A stretch of 64,000 nucleotides of DNA from an uncultured Parabacteroides sp. (GTDB lineage Bacteria; Bacteroidota; Bacteroidia; Bacteroidales; Tannerellaceae): positions 11,986-75,985 of the forward strand of contig URZO01000012.1 of the NCBI GenBank assembly GCA_900552465.1, written 5' to 3'. The position numbers were made by a program, and so were the translations under genes. This document shows, in pieces, positions 46,915-56,500 of this stretch. The notes below the pieces were generated by a model, which saw nothing but the letters and a program-made list of their open reading frames with translations, was not told the origin of the DNA and made no database searches. Position 1 is the stretch's first letter. The number at the start of each line of letters is the position of its first letter.

Positions 46915-47664
46915 TTAGAGTTCTCCAGGACGTTCCTCTCCACCTCCGACTGTCAGCAGGATGGGAAAATGGTATGTACGGGGTTCTTTTACTAATGTAT
47001 AGCTACTGCCGGCTTGCGTCGTTACGCTCAGATAGTAAGAGCCGTTGGCCAGTTGAGGGATCGAGACGATGATCTGGGATTTCGTGTTGGATACGATAAC
47101 AGAGACCTTTGTCGGTTCGCCACCACTGTCGGGAGTGAAATAAACGCCGACGGAAGGGTCGTCGCCCTTTAATAACAAGGTAGCTCCGCTGATAATGGCT
47201 GGGCCTCCGGCAGTCAGTTCCAGGTTTACTTTACCGGTTGTCGAATCGGTAATGGAGTTGATAACCGGACCGACAGTGGCCATGTGAACCTTTGCCGCCA
47301 GGTTTTCCATCCCTTTCAACAGGGAACGGCTCGGCGTGAAGGTTATACCGAATTTATTCTTCGCTGGGTCGAAAGAGGGTTTCTCTCCTTCAAACGGACC
47401 ATTGATGTTCAATAAATACTGTCCGACACCGTCGACCACACTTTTGCCGTTGAGAACGTTCTCGATCTTTTTCTGATCCGCCAGATCGAGGATATTGATG
47501 ATTGTTTCCAAACGGTATTCAGTACGTTCTTTCACAATGTCTTCGGCAATATTCGCATTATGAGAAGTGCCGGTAATCTCTACTCTACCAGTATAGTCGC
47601 CAGGGGCTTCCGTTAATACATTGTCGTACAATTCCACAGATAAGATCGTCTTTTCAGTCGCCAT
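46915..47664 (-). CDS. HU-like DNA-binding domain protein with C-terminal DUF4469/Ig-like domain
   Basis: 249 residues, no signal peptide. The N-terminal ~120 residues (ILSVELYDNVLTEAPGDYTG, then RVEITGTSHNANIAEDIVKERTEYRLETI across 27-56) match the Bacteroidota HU/IHF-like DNA-binding domain that occurs in many paralogues. The C-terminal half (VGPVINSITDSTTGKVNLELTAGGPAIISGATL...) is an Ig-like DUF4469 domain. Such proteins are abundant in Bacteroidales and poorly understood; some are thought to bind DNA in the nucleoid. It is the gene immediately downstream of the candidate invertible segment and upstream of the two giant surface-protein genes. Confidence 0.75.
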   Translation of the reverse strand: MATEKTILSVELYDNVLTEAPGDYTGRVEITGTSHNANIAEDIVKERTEYRLETIINILDLADQKKIENVLNGKSVVDGVGQYLLNINGPFEGEKPSFDPAKNKFGITFTPSRSLLKGMENLAAKVHMATVGPVINSITDSTTGKVNLELTAGGPAIISGATLLLKGDDPSVGVYFTPDSGGEPTKVSVIVSNTKSQIIVSIPQLANGSYYLSVTTQAGSSYTLVKEPRTYHFPILLTVGGGEERPGEL

Positions 47665-47727
47665 AATATTTTAAATTAAAGTTGCCCGCTGGTGAGGCGG
47701 AAATTACCAATACATTTACTCTTTTAC

Positions 47728-48169
47728 CCTTAATTCTGATTTAAGGTTCGGTTTATTACTTTTGGCTTGACCCAAAAGTAACCAAAAAGTCAAGGCTTCA
47801 CCCGCCTCGCTACTCCGTTTCCTTCGTTCGCTGTCGCATCTGAAACTCGCTTCGCTCAAACAGCAGATGCTCCGGACGCTCACTGCGGTCACTCCGCTTA
47901 ACGCTCACCGGCTAAGGCCGGAACAAAAAGCTGACGCTTTTCTTAGGATTGCCGATTCCGGCTGTCCCGGCTTTTTATGTTCTTACTTGTGTTGAAAAAC
48001 ATCGAATAGATTAAAATATCACATAAAATCCCCTACCCACTTAAATTTAAGCAGATAAATATTTTTTATTACAAAAAGATTCATATCTTTGCCCCATCAA
48101 GATTGAAGATAACCCTTGTTTATCAAATTATCTCTAATCCTAACACCCTACCTTAAATCAGAATTAAGG
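47728..48169. repeat. Perfect 20-bp inverted repeats bounding a 402-bp segment
   Basis: CCTTAATTCTGATTTAAGGT at 47728-47747 is the exact reverse complement of ACCTTAAATCAGAATTAAGG at 48150-48169. Identity stops outside the 20 bp. Each copy is itself quasi-palindromic (CCTTAA and TTAAGG ends), as expected for a recombinase core site. The right copy abuts the stop codon of a tyrosine recombinase gene. Confidence 0.85.
48084..48091 (+). promoter_or_regulatory. Promoter box inside the candidate invertible segment
   Basis: TATCTTTG followed by CCCC, a good -7 box on the plus strand with no plus-strand gene after it. Flipping the segment would put it at about 47806-47813 on the minus strand, ~140 nt from the ATG of the HU-like gene. 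A weaker minus-strand TACTTTTG (47773-47780) comes from the hairpin and could be active in the present orientation. Confidence 0.45.
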
Positions 48170-49120
48170 TCAAGCCCGTAGCCTCACAAGATTGTCCACC
48201 GTTCCTATTATTAATAGATTTGCTTTACTCAGTTCCGACTGGTCTAACTGGGCGAGGTAATGCCGTGTCGTCCGCTCCGACGTATGTCCCAGGGCCTGGC
48301 TGATAAGAGCAATCGGCGTATATTTCCGGTAAGCGATGGTTGCCCATGAATGGCGGACAACATACGAGGTGAGAAAAGCCGGCAGTTGTAGGCGGCCACC
48401 GATCATTTTCAGCGCTACATTATATTTACGCAGGAGTCTCTTGTAATGTTCATAAGACGCCGGGCCTTCCGGGGGGAAAACCGGGAAAAGATAGGGGCTC
48501 GACGACGAAGCATACTTATCCAGCAAACAACGCATCCCCCGGGTGATACCGATCCGGATAGGCGAACCTGTTTTCGTCCGGTTATAGACAAGCGTGTCTC
48601 CTTCGATATTGGCATGTGTGAGATGCGCCAGGTCGACAAACGGCATCCCGCAAGCTAAAAAAGAAAAGGTGCACAGATCGGCTGCAAACTGCAAGCCGGG
48701 TTCTTCCTTCAGTTCCAGAGCGGAGATCTGCTCAAAGACCTTCAGGTCGACGGCCCGTTTGGCAGATTTCTCCGGATGAATCGTGATGTGTGCAAAAGGG
48801 TGGATACGGGGGATATAGGCTAACTCGCGGATAGTGGTGTTATAGATGGCCCGAAGGGCACAGATATAACTGTTCACAGTGTTTACCTTCAGCTTCTTCC
48901 CGGCCTGTAGGAAAGCGATAAAGCCATCTACCAGGGAGGGTGTCATCCCCAAGAGGCAAATATCACGGCCATTCATAAATTTTCTAAACCAGTTACCGGC
49001 AGCCCGGTACAGATCGGCAGTGGCATCCCGCCCCGCATCCCGGCGGCGCAAAATCAGGATATCCACAGAGCGGAACAGATACACTTTCGAAGGGCGCCTT
49101 TTTGTTCTGTTTGTTGTCAT
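48170..49120 (-). CDS. Tyrosine site-specific recombinase (phage integrase family)
   Basis: 316 residues from the ATG at 49120; an upstream start at 49192 would overlap the sigma gene. An N-terminal SAM-like core-binding domain (about 20-115) precedes the catalytic domain. Visible catalytic positions: the beta-strand lysine in YNRTKTGSPI, RHSWATIA (the second Arg with Tyr in place of the usual His), LGHTSERTTRHY, and the nucleophile Tyr288. The box where the first Arg normally sits reads ACGMPFVDLAHL with no Arg, as in some Bacteroides integrases of the IntDOT group. Its stop is directly beside one arm of the 20-bp inverted repeat, so it is the natural candidate for inverting that segment. 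It starts 7 nt after the sigma gene. Confidence 0.88.
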   Translation of the reverse strand: MTTNRTKRRPSKVYLFRSVDILILRRRDAGRDATADLYRAAGNWFRKFMNGRDICLLGMTPSLVDGFIAFLQAGKKLKVNTVNSYICALRAIYNTTIRELAYIPRIHPFAHITIHPEKSAKRAVDLKVFEQISALELKEEPGLQFAADLCTFSFLACGMPFVDLAHLTHANIEGDTLVYNRTKTGSPIRIGITRGMRCLLDKYASSSSPYLFPVFPPEGPASYEHYKRLLRKYNVALKMIGGRLQLPAFLTSYVVRHSWATIAYRKYTPIALISQALGHTSERTTRHYLAQLDQSELSKANLLIIGTVDNLVRLRA

Positions 49121-49127
49121 AGTCTTT

Positions 49128-49697
49128 CTAATTTGATAAAACGAATATACAACAAACAAAGGATAGATAAAGGACTTTGCGAAGAATGGCAAGGGCGGCG
49201 GTCAGGTGGTTTTCCACTGTCCGTTTACTGATATCAAGGCGCGTGGCGATTTCGTCATTAGACAAACCTTCCTCACGGCTCATCCGGTAGATTTTGCTTC
49301 GCTGGGGAGACATTTGATCGACCGTACGGTTAATGATCGATTGCAGTTCGCGAACGAACAAGGCTTCTTCCTCTGATTCGGCCGGAGAGGCTTCCTGCAG
49401 GTATTCGTTCGTATATTTTTCCGATACAATGAGACGGTCGAAGTAGTCGTACACGGTAAAACGCGCCATCTGGAACAGGTAGGAGGAGAAAGAGCGGACA
49501 TTTTTAAGTTTTTCGCGGTCTTTCCATAACGAGAGAAACAAATCCTGCGCCATATCGCGGCTGACTTCCTTGTCGTGCGTCAGGCCGACAAGGAAATTTA
49601 CCAACCGGGGCTGGTACTGGAAAAATAGGTGTTCGAATGCACCAACGTTCCCTGCTGCGATCTCCTTCAGGTAGTTTTGCTCTTCCGGTAATTCCAT
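49128..49697 (-). CDS. ECF-type RNA polymerase sigma factor without an adjacent anti-sigma
   Basis: 189 residues from the ATG at 49697. Region 2 (AFEHLFFQYQPRLVNFLVGL and DMAQDLFLSLWKDREKL) and region 4 (MSPQRSKIYRMSREEGLSNDEIATRLDISKRTVENHL over ~130-165) are complete. The hydrophobic C-terminal tail (LYLSFVCCIFVLSN) is common in the Bacteroidota sigma family that works with FecR proteins, but no FecR gene is next to it. Instead the tyrosine recombinase gene follows after 7 nt, so the two are likely co-transcribed. It lies beyond the terminator of the polysaccharide locus. Confidence 0.9.
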   Translation of the reverse strand: MELPEEQNYLKEIAAGNVGAFEHLFFQYQPRLVNFLVGLTHDKEVSRDMAQDLFLSLWKDREKLKNVRSFSSYLFQMARFTVYDYFDRLIVSEKYTNEYLQEASPAESEEEALFVRELQSIINRTVDQMSPQRSKIYRMSREEGLSNDEIATRLDISKRTVENHLTAALAILRKVLYLSFVCCIFVLSN

Positions 49698-49713
49698 AAT
49701 AAATGCGAAGTAG

Positions 49714-49722
49714 CGAAAAATA
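49714..49722 (-). promoter_or_regulatory. Possible -7 box of the sigma-recombinase operon
   Basis: Minus strand TATTTTTCG, one base off TAnnTTTG, 16 nt upstream of the sigma ATG. It is the only candidate between the terminator at 49742-49782 and the gene. Confidence 0.25.
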
Positions 49723-49741
49723 TCAGAATAATCAAAACAAA

Positions 49742-49782
49742 AGCCTGTTATTCCTACACTCGAAACATAGGAATAACAGGCT
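49742..49782 (-). terminator. Terminator of the polysaccharide utilisation operon
   Basis: Perfect 15-bp arms (AGCCTGTTATTCCTA at 49742-49756 and its complement at 49768-49782) with an 11-nt loop, followed on the minus strand by TTTTGTTTTG. It lies 40 nt past the stop of the glycosidase-like gene and separates it from the sigma gene. Confidence 0.9.
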
Positions 49783-49821
49783 GGAAAAATCACTTATTAA
49801 GGAAAGACACTCAAGTCAAAG

Positions 49822-51918
49822 TCAAGGCATCCGGACAAATCCCTCGGCCTTTACTTTCCAGGTCTCATCTTTCGGGAAGCCCGGAAAATCGCCTGTAGAG
49901 CCGTCCCATCCTCCGGCCATCATTGCTATTGCAGTCAGCAACGCTCCATTGGAGGGGAAATAAGGGAATGGACCTCCGGTTGCCAATCCATGTTCGTCAA
50001 ACTGGAAATTTGGCGAAGAATGTAACAAATAATCAAGCGCCAAGGCCGGCTTGCCATTCCGGGCAGCCGCCATTGCCAGCATAGGAAAATCCCATCCCCA
50101 TACATGATTAAAATTCCATACGGCAGAGACCTTATCCAATGTATGCACAAAGATATCCCTGTCAACCCCATCTCCCGGCAACATACCCGAAGTCCCTATT
50201 AATGCAGGATGTTCAAATGTATATTTAGTCCACATATCGGGAATATCCTCATAAGTCGTGTAAACGCCGTCTTTTACCGGTAAGGGAGATAACTTGTCCT
50301 CCACATCTTTCCACTTCTTCTCTACCGGTAATGACATACGCTTGCGCCATGTCTGGGCAACACGCAGACCGAAACGCCAATATCCTAACTCAAAAGCCGG
50401 ATTAACCGTTTGCATAGGATCCGTATTCTCCGAAACGATAAATACCGGAGGTCCTAATACATAACGATTCTTCTGCTTGTCGTAATGGACAAAGTCTGCC
50501 ATGAAATCGGCCGTTTCAAACACGACATCGCGCCATTTCTCCAAGGTCTCTGCTGTTGGATGCAACCGGTAATCCAATTCTGCAAAATAAATAGGATGGG
50601 GTTGCTGCCAGAGTAACGTGGCATGGATAATATGAGGCCAATCCCGGTCAAAACCGGCCGTACACTTAGGCCAGCGAGCACCTTTATACCCCTGCTTCCG
50701 GGCTCTTTCACGGGAAGTCGGTAAAAAATCCTTGTATACATGCAGGCTTTTATCCAGCAAATCCCAACGATCCCATAGAGCATAATGCACCCCATGCCAC
50801 CAGATCATCTCAAAATGAAAACGGCCATACCATCCATTATTGAGCAACCCGCTTTCCTGCGGAGGCAGTGAGCCGGCTTCGTTTACACGCATAACATATT
50901 GAGACAGGACAATCCTTCTCTCCAGTTCTTTCCAACGAGGGTCCGAACTCTCCGACAAATCGATAGCGGCTCCTGAATTCCAGAACCTCTCCCAAGCCCT
51001 GATGCTTGCCTCAAACACATTCTCATCCAAAGAGGTTCCTTCTTCCTCCTGCGTGAACAGACAGGTAAAATCGAGTTTATCCGTATCAGAAGGCCTAAGT
51101 TCGAAATAATGGGGATTCTCTTGAGTGGCCGGAGAGAACTGTGCCGGAGACTTCCATCGCAGGATAGTCGAATAATGGGTATCATCCATTTCCCGGGAGA
51201 TCCGGACAGACTGCCCGGTTTGCTTCTTTACCGAGGAATGATGTTTTTCCGGTTGATCATATACTCCGACATAGGCAGCGCCCTGATTCCTGTCCGCATA
51301 CGGGAAATTAATAAACACGGAAAGTCTTCCTTTCCGTATCAAATCACTTTTCACTTCCACCCCGATCATATCCAAATCCGGGTGACAGGCCGTTCTCACG
51401 ACTACAGGTATGCCATCCAACTCAAAGCGGCTCGTAATAATGCCCTTCCACAGGTCTGTTTCCTGAACGGCGTTCCGTATGTCATCAGGACCGGCCTCCG
51501 TCCCGTCAGACAATAACAATTTCAAACCGATACGTCCCAAATTGAAACGATGCGGATTTGCGGCCAGCCAGGCGGAAAGCTCCGGTTGGTCAGGGTTAGG
51601 CAAGTCATAATCGACTTGCCTTCCATACGTATTTATCGGGCCCTGCCTGTAATCCTTATCAGACATACCTTCGGGCAACGGAAAGCTATGCCAGCTCCAT
51701 TGCGCCATCGTATTAAACGGAACAAATGTTTGCAGCCCGGTAATATCCACTCCAAAAGCAAACTCTCCATTTCCCACCTGGGCCGGACTCTGTGGATTCG
51801 TTTTTGTCGTAACAACCTTGTGCCTGTCAACCACCGCTTTCCGATCGATACGAGATTGGGCCTTCACGGATAAGGAAACCAGCAATACAGGGAACAAAAT
51901 ATAAATCAAATGCTTCAT
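49822..51918 (-). CDS. Secreted (alpha/alpha)6-barrel glycosidase-like protein (GH65/GH95-like)
   Basis: 698 residues from the ATG at 51918, 17 nt past the SusD stop; an earlier in-frame start would overlap SusD. Signal peptide about 1-20 (VLLVSLSVKAQS). The N-terminal ~270 residues are a beta-sandwich beginning TNPQSPAQVGNGEFAFGVDI, a phrase seen in GH65-type enzymes. The C-terminal half is helical with six-hairpin character (NNGWYGRFHFEMIWWHGVHY, HPALIGTSGMLPGDGVDRD, NHVWGWDFPMLAMAAARNG). Glu in FHFEMIWW and acidic residues near the end are candidate catalytic groups, unproven. I cannot name the family firmly. It is the last gene of the PUL operon. Confidence 0.6.
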   Translation of the reverse strand: MKHLIYILFPVLLVSLSVKAQSRIDRKAVVDRHKVVTTKTNPQSPAQVGNGEFAFGVDITGLQTFVPFNTMAQWSWHSFPLPEGMSDKDYRQGPINTYGRQVDYDLPNPDQPELSAWLAANPHRFNLGRIGLKLLLSDGTEAGPDDIRNAVQETDLWKGIITSRFELDGIPVVVRTACHPDLDMIGVEVKSDLIRKGRLSVFINFPYADRNQGAAYVGVYDQPEKHHSSVKKQTGQSVRISREMDDTHYSTILRWKSPAQFSPATQENPHYFELRPSDTDKLDFTCLFTQEEEGTSLDENVFEASIRAWERFWNSGAAIDLSESSDPRWKELERRIVLSQYVMRVNEAGSLPPQESGLLNNGWYGRFHFEMIWWHGVHYALWDRWDLLDKSLHVYKDFLPTSRERARKQGYKGARWPKCTAGFDRDWPHIIHATLLWQQPHPIYFAELDYRLHPTAETLEKWRDVVFETADFMADFVHYDKQKNRYVLGPPVFIVSENTDPMQTVNPAFELGYWRFGLRVAQTWRKRMSLPVEKKWKDVEDKLSPLPVKDGVYTTYEDIPDMWTKYTFEHPALIGTSGMLPGDGVDRDIFVHTLDKVSAVWNFNHVWGWDFPMLAMAAARNGKPALALDYLLHSSPNFQFDEHGLATGGPFPYFPSNGALLTAIAMMAGGWDGSTGDFPGFPKDETWKVKAEGFVRMP

Positions 51919-51935
51919 CTTATAACGATTGAATA

Positions 51936-53558
51936 TTAATATCCCGGATTTTGAACCAAACATCCTTTACTCTTATCCACCTCCGCACGAGGAATGGGAA
52001 GTAAATAATGCTGATCCAGGAAGATTCTTTTTAATAATAACGTAGCTTCATACGTCTTATTGCCATCTTCCGATTTCTGTATATTAATGGCTAACAACGC
52101 TTTATTTTCTGTTTGATCTGCAATTTTCCACCTCCGGACATCAAAGAAACGATGTCCTTCAAAGGCCAGTTCCACACGTCGTTCATTCCTGATCTTATCA
52201 CGCAAATCCAGACCGGTGGCAGTAACCGGAGGCATCTGTACGCTCTGCCGTCCTCTCACCTTATTTATATATTCCCGGGCAGTCTCTTCATCTCCCAATT
52301 CGTACATAATTTCAGCATAATTCAGATAAAACTCTGCCAACCGGAAATAAATCCAGGGGTTTTCCGGCTTAACGGAAGAACCTGTAGGAGGAATCGATTC
52401 AACCATAAACTTTTTAAATGCATAACCACTCCTGGAAGCATTCCACGAACCGATGCTACTTTCCGGAGAATCCAGACCGCCGTGCCATGTTTCCGTTTCT
52501 CTTCCGGCCCACATAGAACCATCATGCAGGATAGAGGCGTCAAAGCGAGGATCGCGCCCCACATAAGGATTTGTTTCATCATAGCCGGAAGCGGGGTTTA
52601 CCTGCAATGGCAGTTCTTCGTTTAAGTAAGGCAATTCCCCATTCTTCATTTCATACGCATTCACCATGTTTTGGGTCGGATTCTCTGCAGTATACCCATT
52701 CGAGCCATTCCGTCCGTTCCACAACATAAAGTCTGTAGAATTAGCCTGCGTAAAATAGCGGGCAAATATTATTTCGCTATTATCCTGCAAGAAAATAGAT
52801 TGGTAATCAGCGCACAGCGAATAATCGGTATCTAATACGGCTTTTGTCGCTTCCCGTGCTTTTTCCCATTTTTCTTTAGCATGATCCGGATTGTTCTGCT
52901 CACTTGCAGCATAAAGAAGCACCCTTGCCTTCAATGCCTTGCAGGCATCTCCTGAAGCCCGTCCCTGACTGTCACTTCCCATTTTAGCAGGAAGCAAAGC
53001 AATCGCCTCATCCAGTTCTTTTACAATAAAATCGACACAATTCTCATACGAATCACGGGAAACCGTATAATCCTGGTTCAAATCAAACACATTCGTAATC
53101 AGAGGTACCCCGCCGTATCGCCAAATAAGATTGGCATACACAAAGGAACGGATAAACTTCATTTCCCCGATCATGCGGTCCTTTATTGACGCCTCGACAG
53201 GTGATTCTTCTATGCGATCAAAGAAGATGTTGATTGAACGGATAGAAGCGTAAGCCGTTCCCCAGAAATTCATCTTACTGCCAAGATTAGTTACATTATC
53301 CGAAGTCAATTCCCCTTTTTGAATAATCCATTGATTATTCCAGTTATGAATACAATAGGCCTCGTCACTTGCCGCACAGATCATATCCTGCACGAATTCA
53401 TGACTAATGTAACTATAAGAGGCATTCACATAAAGCTCGATCAAAGCGCTATCTTCCCAAACATCGGCATCAGAGACCTTATCCAAAGGTTTCAGGTCCA
53501 GCACATCACAGGATGTGAAAGCCAGGAATGCAAACAATATATATATTATCTTTTTCAT
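51936..53558 (-). CDS. SusD/RagB-family lipoprotein of the PUL
   Basis: 540 residues from the ATG at 53558; a TTG two codons earlier is less likely. Signal peptide with lipobox FTSC (Cys17), so surface-exposed and partnered with the SusC protein encoded 13 nt upstream. Family features: the N-terminal DVLDLKPLDKVSDADVW, KFIRSFVYANLIWRYGGVPL (residues ~134-153), FRLAEFYLNYAEIMYELGD and the C-terminal RNERRVELAFEGHRFFDVRRW. It binds the glycan imported by this locus. Confidence 0.96.
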   Translation of the reverse strand: MKKIIYILFAFLAFTSCDVLDLKPLDKVSDADVWEDSALIELYVNASYSYISHEFVQDMICAASDEAYCIHNWNNQWIIQKGELTSDNVTNLGSKMNFWGTAYASIRSINIFFDRIEESPVEASIKDRMIGEMKFIRSFVYANLIWRYGGVPLITNVFDLNQDYTVSRDSYENCVDFIVKELDEAIALLPAKMGSDSQGRASGDACKALKARVLLYAASEQNNPDHAKEKWEKAREATKAVLDTDYSLCADYQSIFLQDNSEIIFARYFTQANSTDFMLWNGRNGSNGYTAENPTQNMVNAYEMKNGELPYLNEELPLQVNPASGYDETNPYVGRDPRFDASILHDGSMWAGRETETWHGGLDSPESSIGSWNASRSGYAFKKFMVESIPPTGSSVKPENPWIYFRLAEFYLNYAEIMYELGDEETAREYINKVRGRQSVQMPPVTATGLDLRDKIRNERRVELAFEGHRFFDVRRWKIADQTENKALLAINIQKSEDGNKTYEATLLLKRIFLDQHYLLPIPRAEVDKSKGCLVQNPGY

Positions 53559-53571
53559 ATTCAATCAGTAT

Positions 53572-56500
53572 TTAGAATGTTAGATTTATACCAAAATTAT
53601 AAGTCCGTTGCTGCGGATAATACCAGTAGCCTGAAGTTTCGGGATCAAAGCCCATATCCTTCATATGATCATAAATAATAAATAAATTATTAGCACTGAA
53701 AGAAACCCTTAGGTTCTGGACCCACAATTTCTCACATATATTTTTAGGGAGATTATATCCGAACTCCAAATTCTTAAGTCTTAAAAATCCAGCGTTCAAC
53801 AACCATTGAGTTGAATTTTCCGTATTATTATTCCACATACTGGAACTACCCCGCGGCATTGTCGCTTTAGTATTTTCCGTTGTCCAACGATCATTTGCAC
53901 GCCATTCAAGGAAATTACCTAAAGAGTAACTCATCACGGCAGAATAGCCTCCAAAGAACTGCTTCGCATTCTCCTGCCCCTGGAATAATAAAGACAAGTC
54001 AAACCCTTTATATTCGAAATAAGTATTTAATGAATATACGATCTCCGGTGTATTCGTTTGATTCACACGGATGCGGTCTCGCGAGTCGATTTCCCCGTCT
54101 TTATTGACATCCTCGTAGATAAGATCACCGGGCTGCGTGTTTAATAAATGCGGATAAGAAGCAATCTGGTCTTCCGATTCAAAAACCCCGATAGCATGAT
54201 AGTACAATTCAGAGCCTATCGGCCGACCGGTTGCATATTGATACGGTTCAGCCGCCGGTTGTTCATCACTGAAAATAACTTTATTCCTTGCAAAAGAGAC
54301 ATTGGCCGCAATACGGTATTTCAGCGGATTCGCGTAATTCTCATGCGATACGACCATTTCAAAACCCTGGTTATCTACAATCCCGATGTTTTCATCCGGC
54401 AGCTTCAAACCTGTATAATCGGGAATAATCGCACTTCTCTTTGTCAGGATGTTGGAACGCCGGGTTTTAAAATAATCGAAATCGACCCCTAACAAGCCAT
54501 TCCAGAATCTGGAATCAAAACCGATATTATACGTTTTAGCCACTTCCCAGGTAATGTTCGGATTCGGGACACCGTTCTGGACAAGGCCGGTCACATCATT
54601 TCCTCCTACTACATAGTTACTGTCGAACTTATAAGTCGTCAGATACTGGAACGGATCGACCAAATCATTACCCATCTTACCATAAGAACCTCTGATCTTC
54701 AAATTATCCAGGAAAATCAGTTGTTTCATAAAAGATTCTTCGGAGATTCTCCAACCTAAAGAGAAGCTGGGGAAAAATCCATATCGTTTATTTTCCGGGA
54801 AATTGGGAGAACCGTCGCGTCTAAACGTAAACTGTGCCATATATTTACCGGCATAATCATAAGAGAAACGTCCGAAAATGTTTTGACGGGCACCCTGGGA
54901 AGAACTACCGTCATTCGATTGCTTATTCTTATCGCTGCTACCTGCAAATATCTCGGGTATCGAAGTCGAGATGAAGTCACTCCGATAGGCTTTCAGGAAA
55001 TTCCCTTTTGTCTGAGTCTGTTCATATCCGAACATCGCGCCCACATGATGTTCCCCGAAAGTCTGATCATAATTGATCTTACCCACCAGATACATGTTCG
55101 TCGGATTCTCATATTTCTGCTCGAGATTGGCCTGATTCGGTGTCTTGCCGGAAACTCCTTTATACAGCTCGCCGGTCTGGTCATCTTTATAATAGACATA
55201 CGCCGGAGTGTTGAAAGTTTTAGTCCGCACAAAAGACGCATCATAACTGGCTATACCATCCAGCCATAAACCCTTCAGCCAGGGGATATCCAATTTAAAA
55301 GAGAGTGTCGATTGCATCGCAGTCGTTTTCAAATCCTGATAACCGGAAGCATCGCCAACGCGGTTCATCAAGTTCTCACTATCCCTGTTCGGCATCAGCT
55401 TATCCGTTCCCGGCCAATACGTCTGCCAGGTAGGCAAATACAAAAAGACGTGGCTATATATATCGCTTGTTCCCCCTACCGGATAGTGGCTGTCATTTAT
55501 TTTCCCGGCAAGGTCAAGTCCAACCTTCAGGTATTTCGTCACTTGCACGTCTATATTCGAACGAAGATTATATATACGGACGCCAGTCGTTCCCTCTTTG
55601 AACTGACCGCTTTGGTGAGACTCGCCCAATGACAAATAATATTTCACCCGCTCACTACCTCCCGAGACGGATAAGTTTACCCGGTGTTGAGGCGTAACGT
55701 TCTTTATCATCAGATCAAACCAGTCCGTATTGGGATAATCGGGGTCCGTACCGTTTCTGTATTTCTCCAGTTCCTCATTCGAATAGCGAGGCAAGCGTCC
55801 CTCTCCCTCTTCAATCTCATTATATACTTTTGCATACGTATAAGAATCGGCCATTTTAGGAGTCCGGGTCGATTGAGAAAAGCCCTGATTGAAAGAAAGG
55901 CTGATCGAAGGCTTCAACTCTGCTCCGCGTTTGGTCGTTACCAGGATAACCCCATTGGCAGCCCGGGCGCCATAGATAGCGGCCGAAGCGTCTTTCAACA
56001 CCGAGATATTCTCGATATCGTTCGGGTTCAATTCGCCTAAGCCTCCTCTTTCCACACCATCGATCAAAATTAACGGAGATGCATTCCCCGTCGTGCTCTT
56101 ACCACGTATAAAGATAGAAGGATCATCCCTGCCCGGTTCTCCGGAACGGTTGTTTATAATGACACCGGGTAAACGGCCCGCTAAAGAATTAGCGATGTTG
56201 ATGGATGGGCTCTTCGTGATTTCCTCTCCTTTCAGAGCCACGACGGAACCGGTCAACGTCACTTTCTTCTGAGTTCCATAACCAACCACAAGAACTTCAT
56301 CCAACGCCTGCGTATCTTCCTTCAACTGGATATTCAAAGAAGTTTGATTTTTCCCTACCGTGACGACCTGATCCAGATAGCCGATATACGTCACACTCAA
56401 CTTTGCATTTTCCGAAACCGACAAGGAAAAACCGCCGTCCATATCCGTAATCGTACCATTGGTCGTCCCTTTTTCCACAACATTGGCTCCGGCGACGGGA

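Larger units (their letters stand above)
47665..48169. other. Non-coding 505-bp region holding an inverted-repeat-bounded segment
   Basis: No gene is visible. It contains the 20-bp inverted repeats at 47728-47747 and 48150-48169, a hairpin (TTACTTTTGG, 6 nt, CCAAAAGTAA; 47755-47780), a GC-rich stretch with CGCTTCGCT-like runs (47815-47900) and an AT-rich stretch with a plus-strand promoter box at 48084-48091. Confidence 0.7.

Noticed and set aside
46755..47072. Plus-strand protein with 8-residue SKPGSTPI-type repeats
   Set aside because: The repeat is a property of the 24-bp DNA array; the frame starts with GTG, runs antisense into the HU-like gene and has no family features.
47755..47780. 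Minus-strand promoter TACTTTTG for the HU-like gene
   Set aside because: The box arises from a symmetric hairpin that places the same motif on both strands and lacks a -33 partner; kept only as a caveat to the OFF-orientation reading.
47728..48169. att sites of an integrated element
   Set aside because: The 20-bp copies are inverted, not direct, and the 402 bp between them carry no genes; inversion fits better than excision.
49128..49697. Sigma factor as part of the polysaccharide locus
   Set aside because: A 15-bp terminator hairpin at 49742-49782 separates it from the locus, which already has its own sigma/FecR pair.
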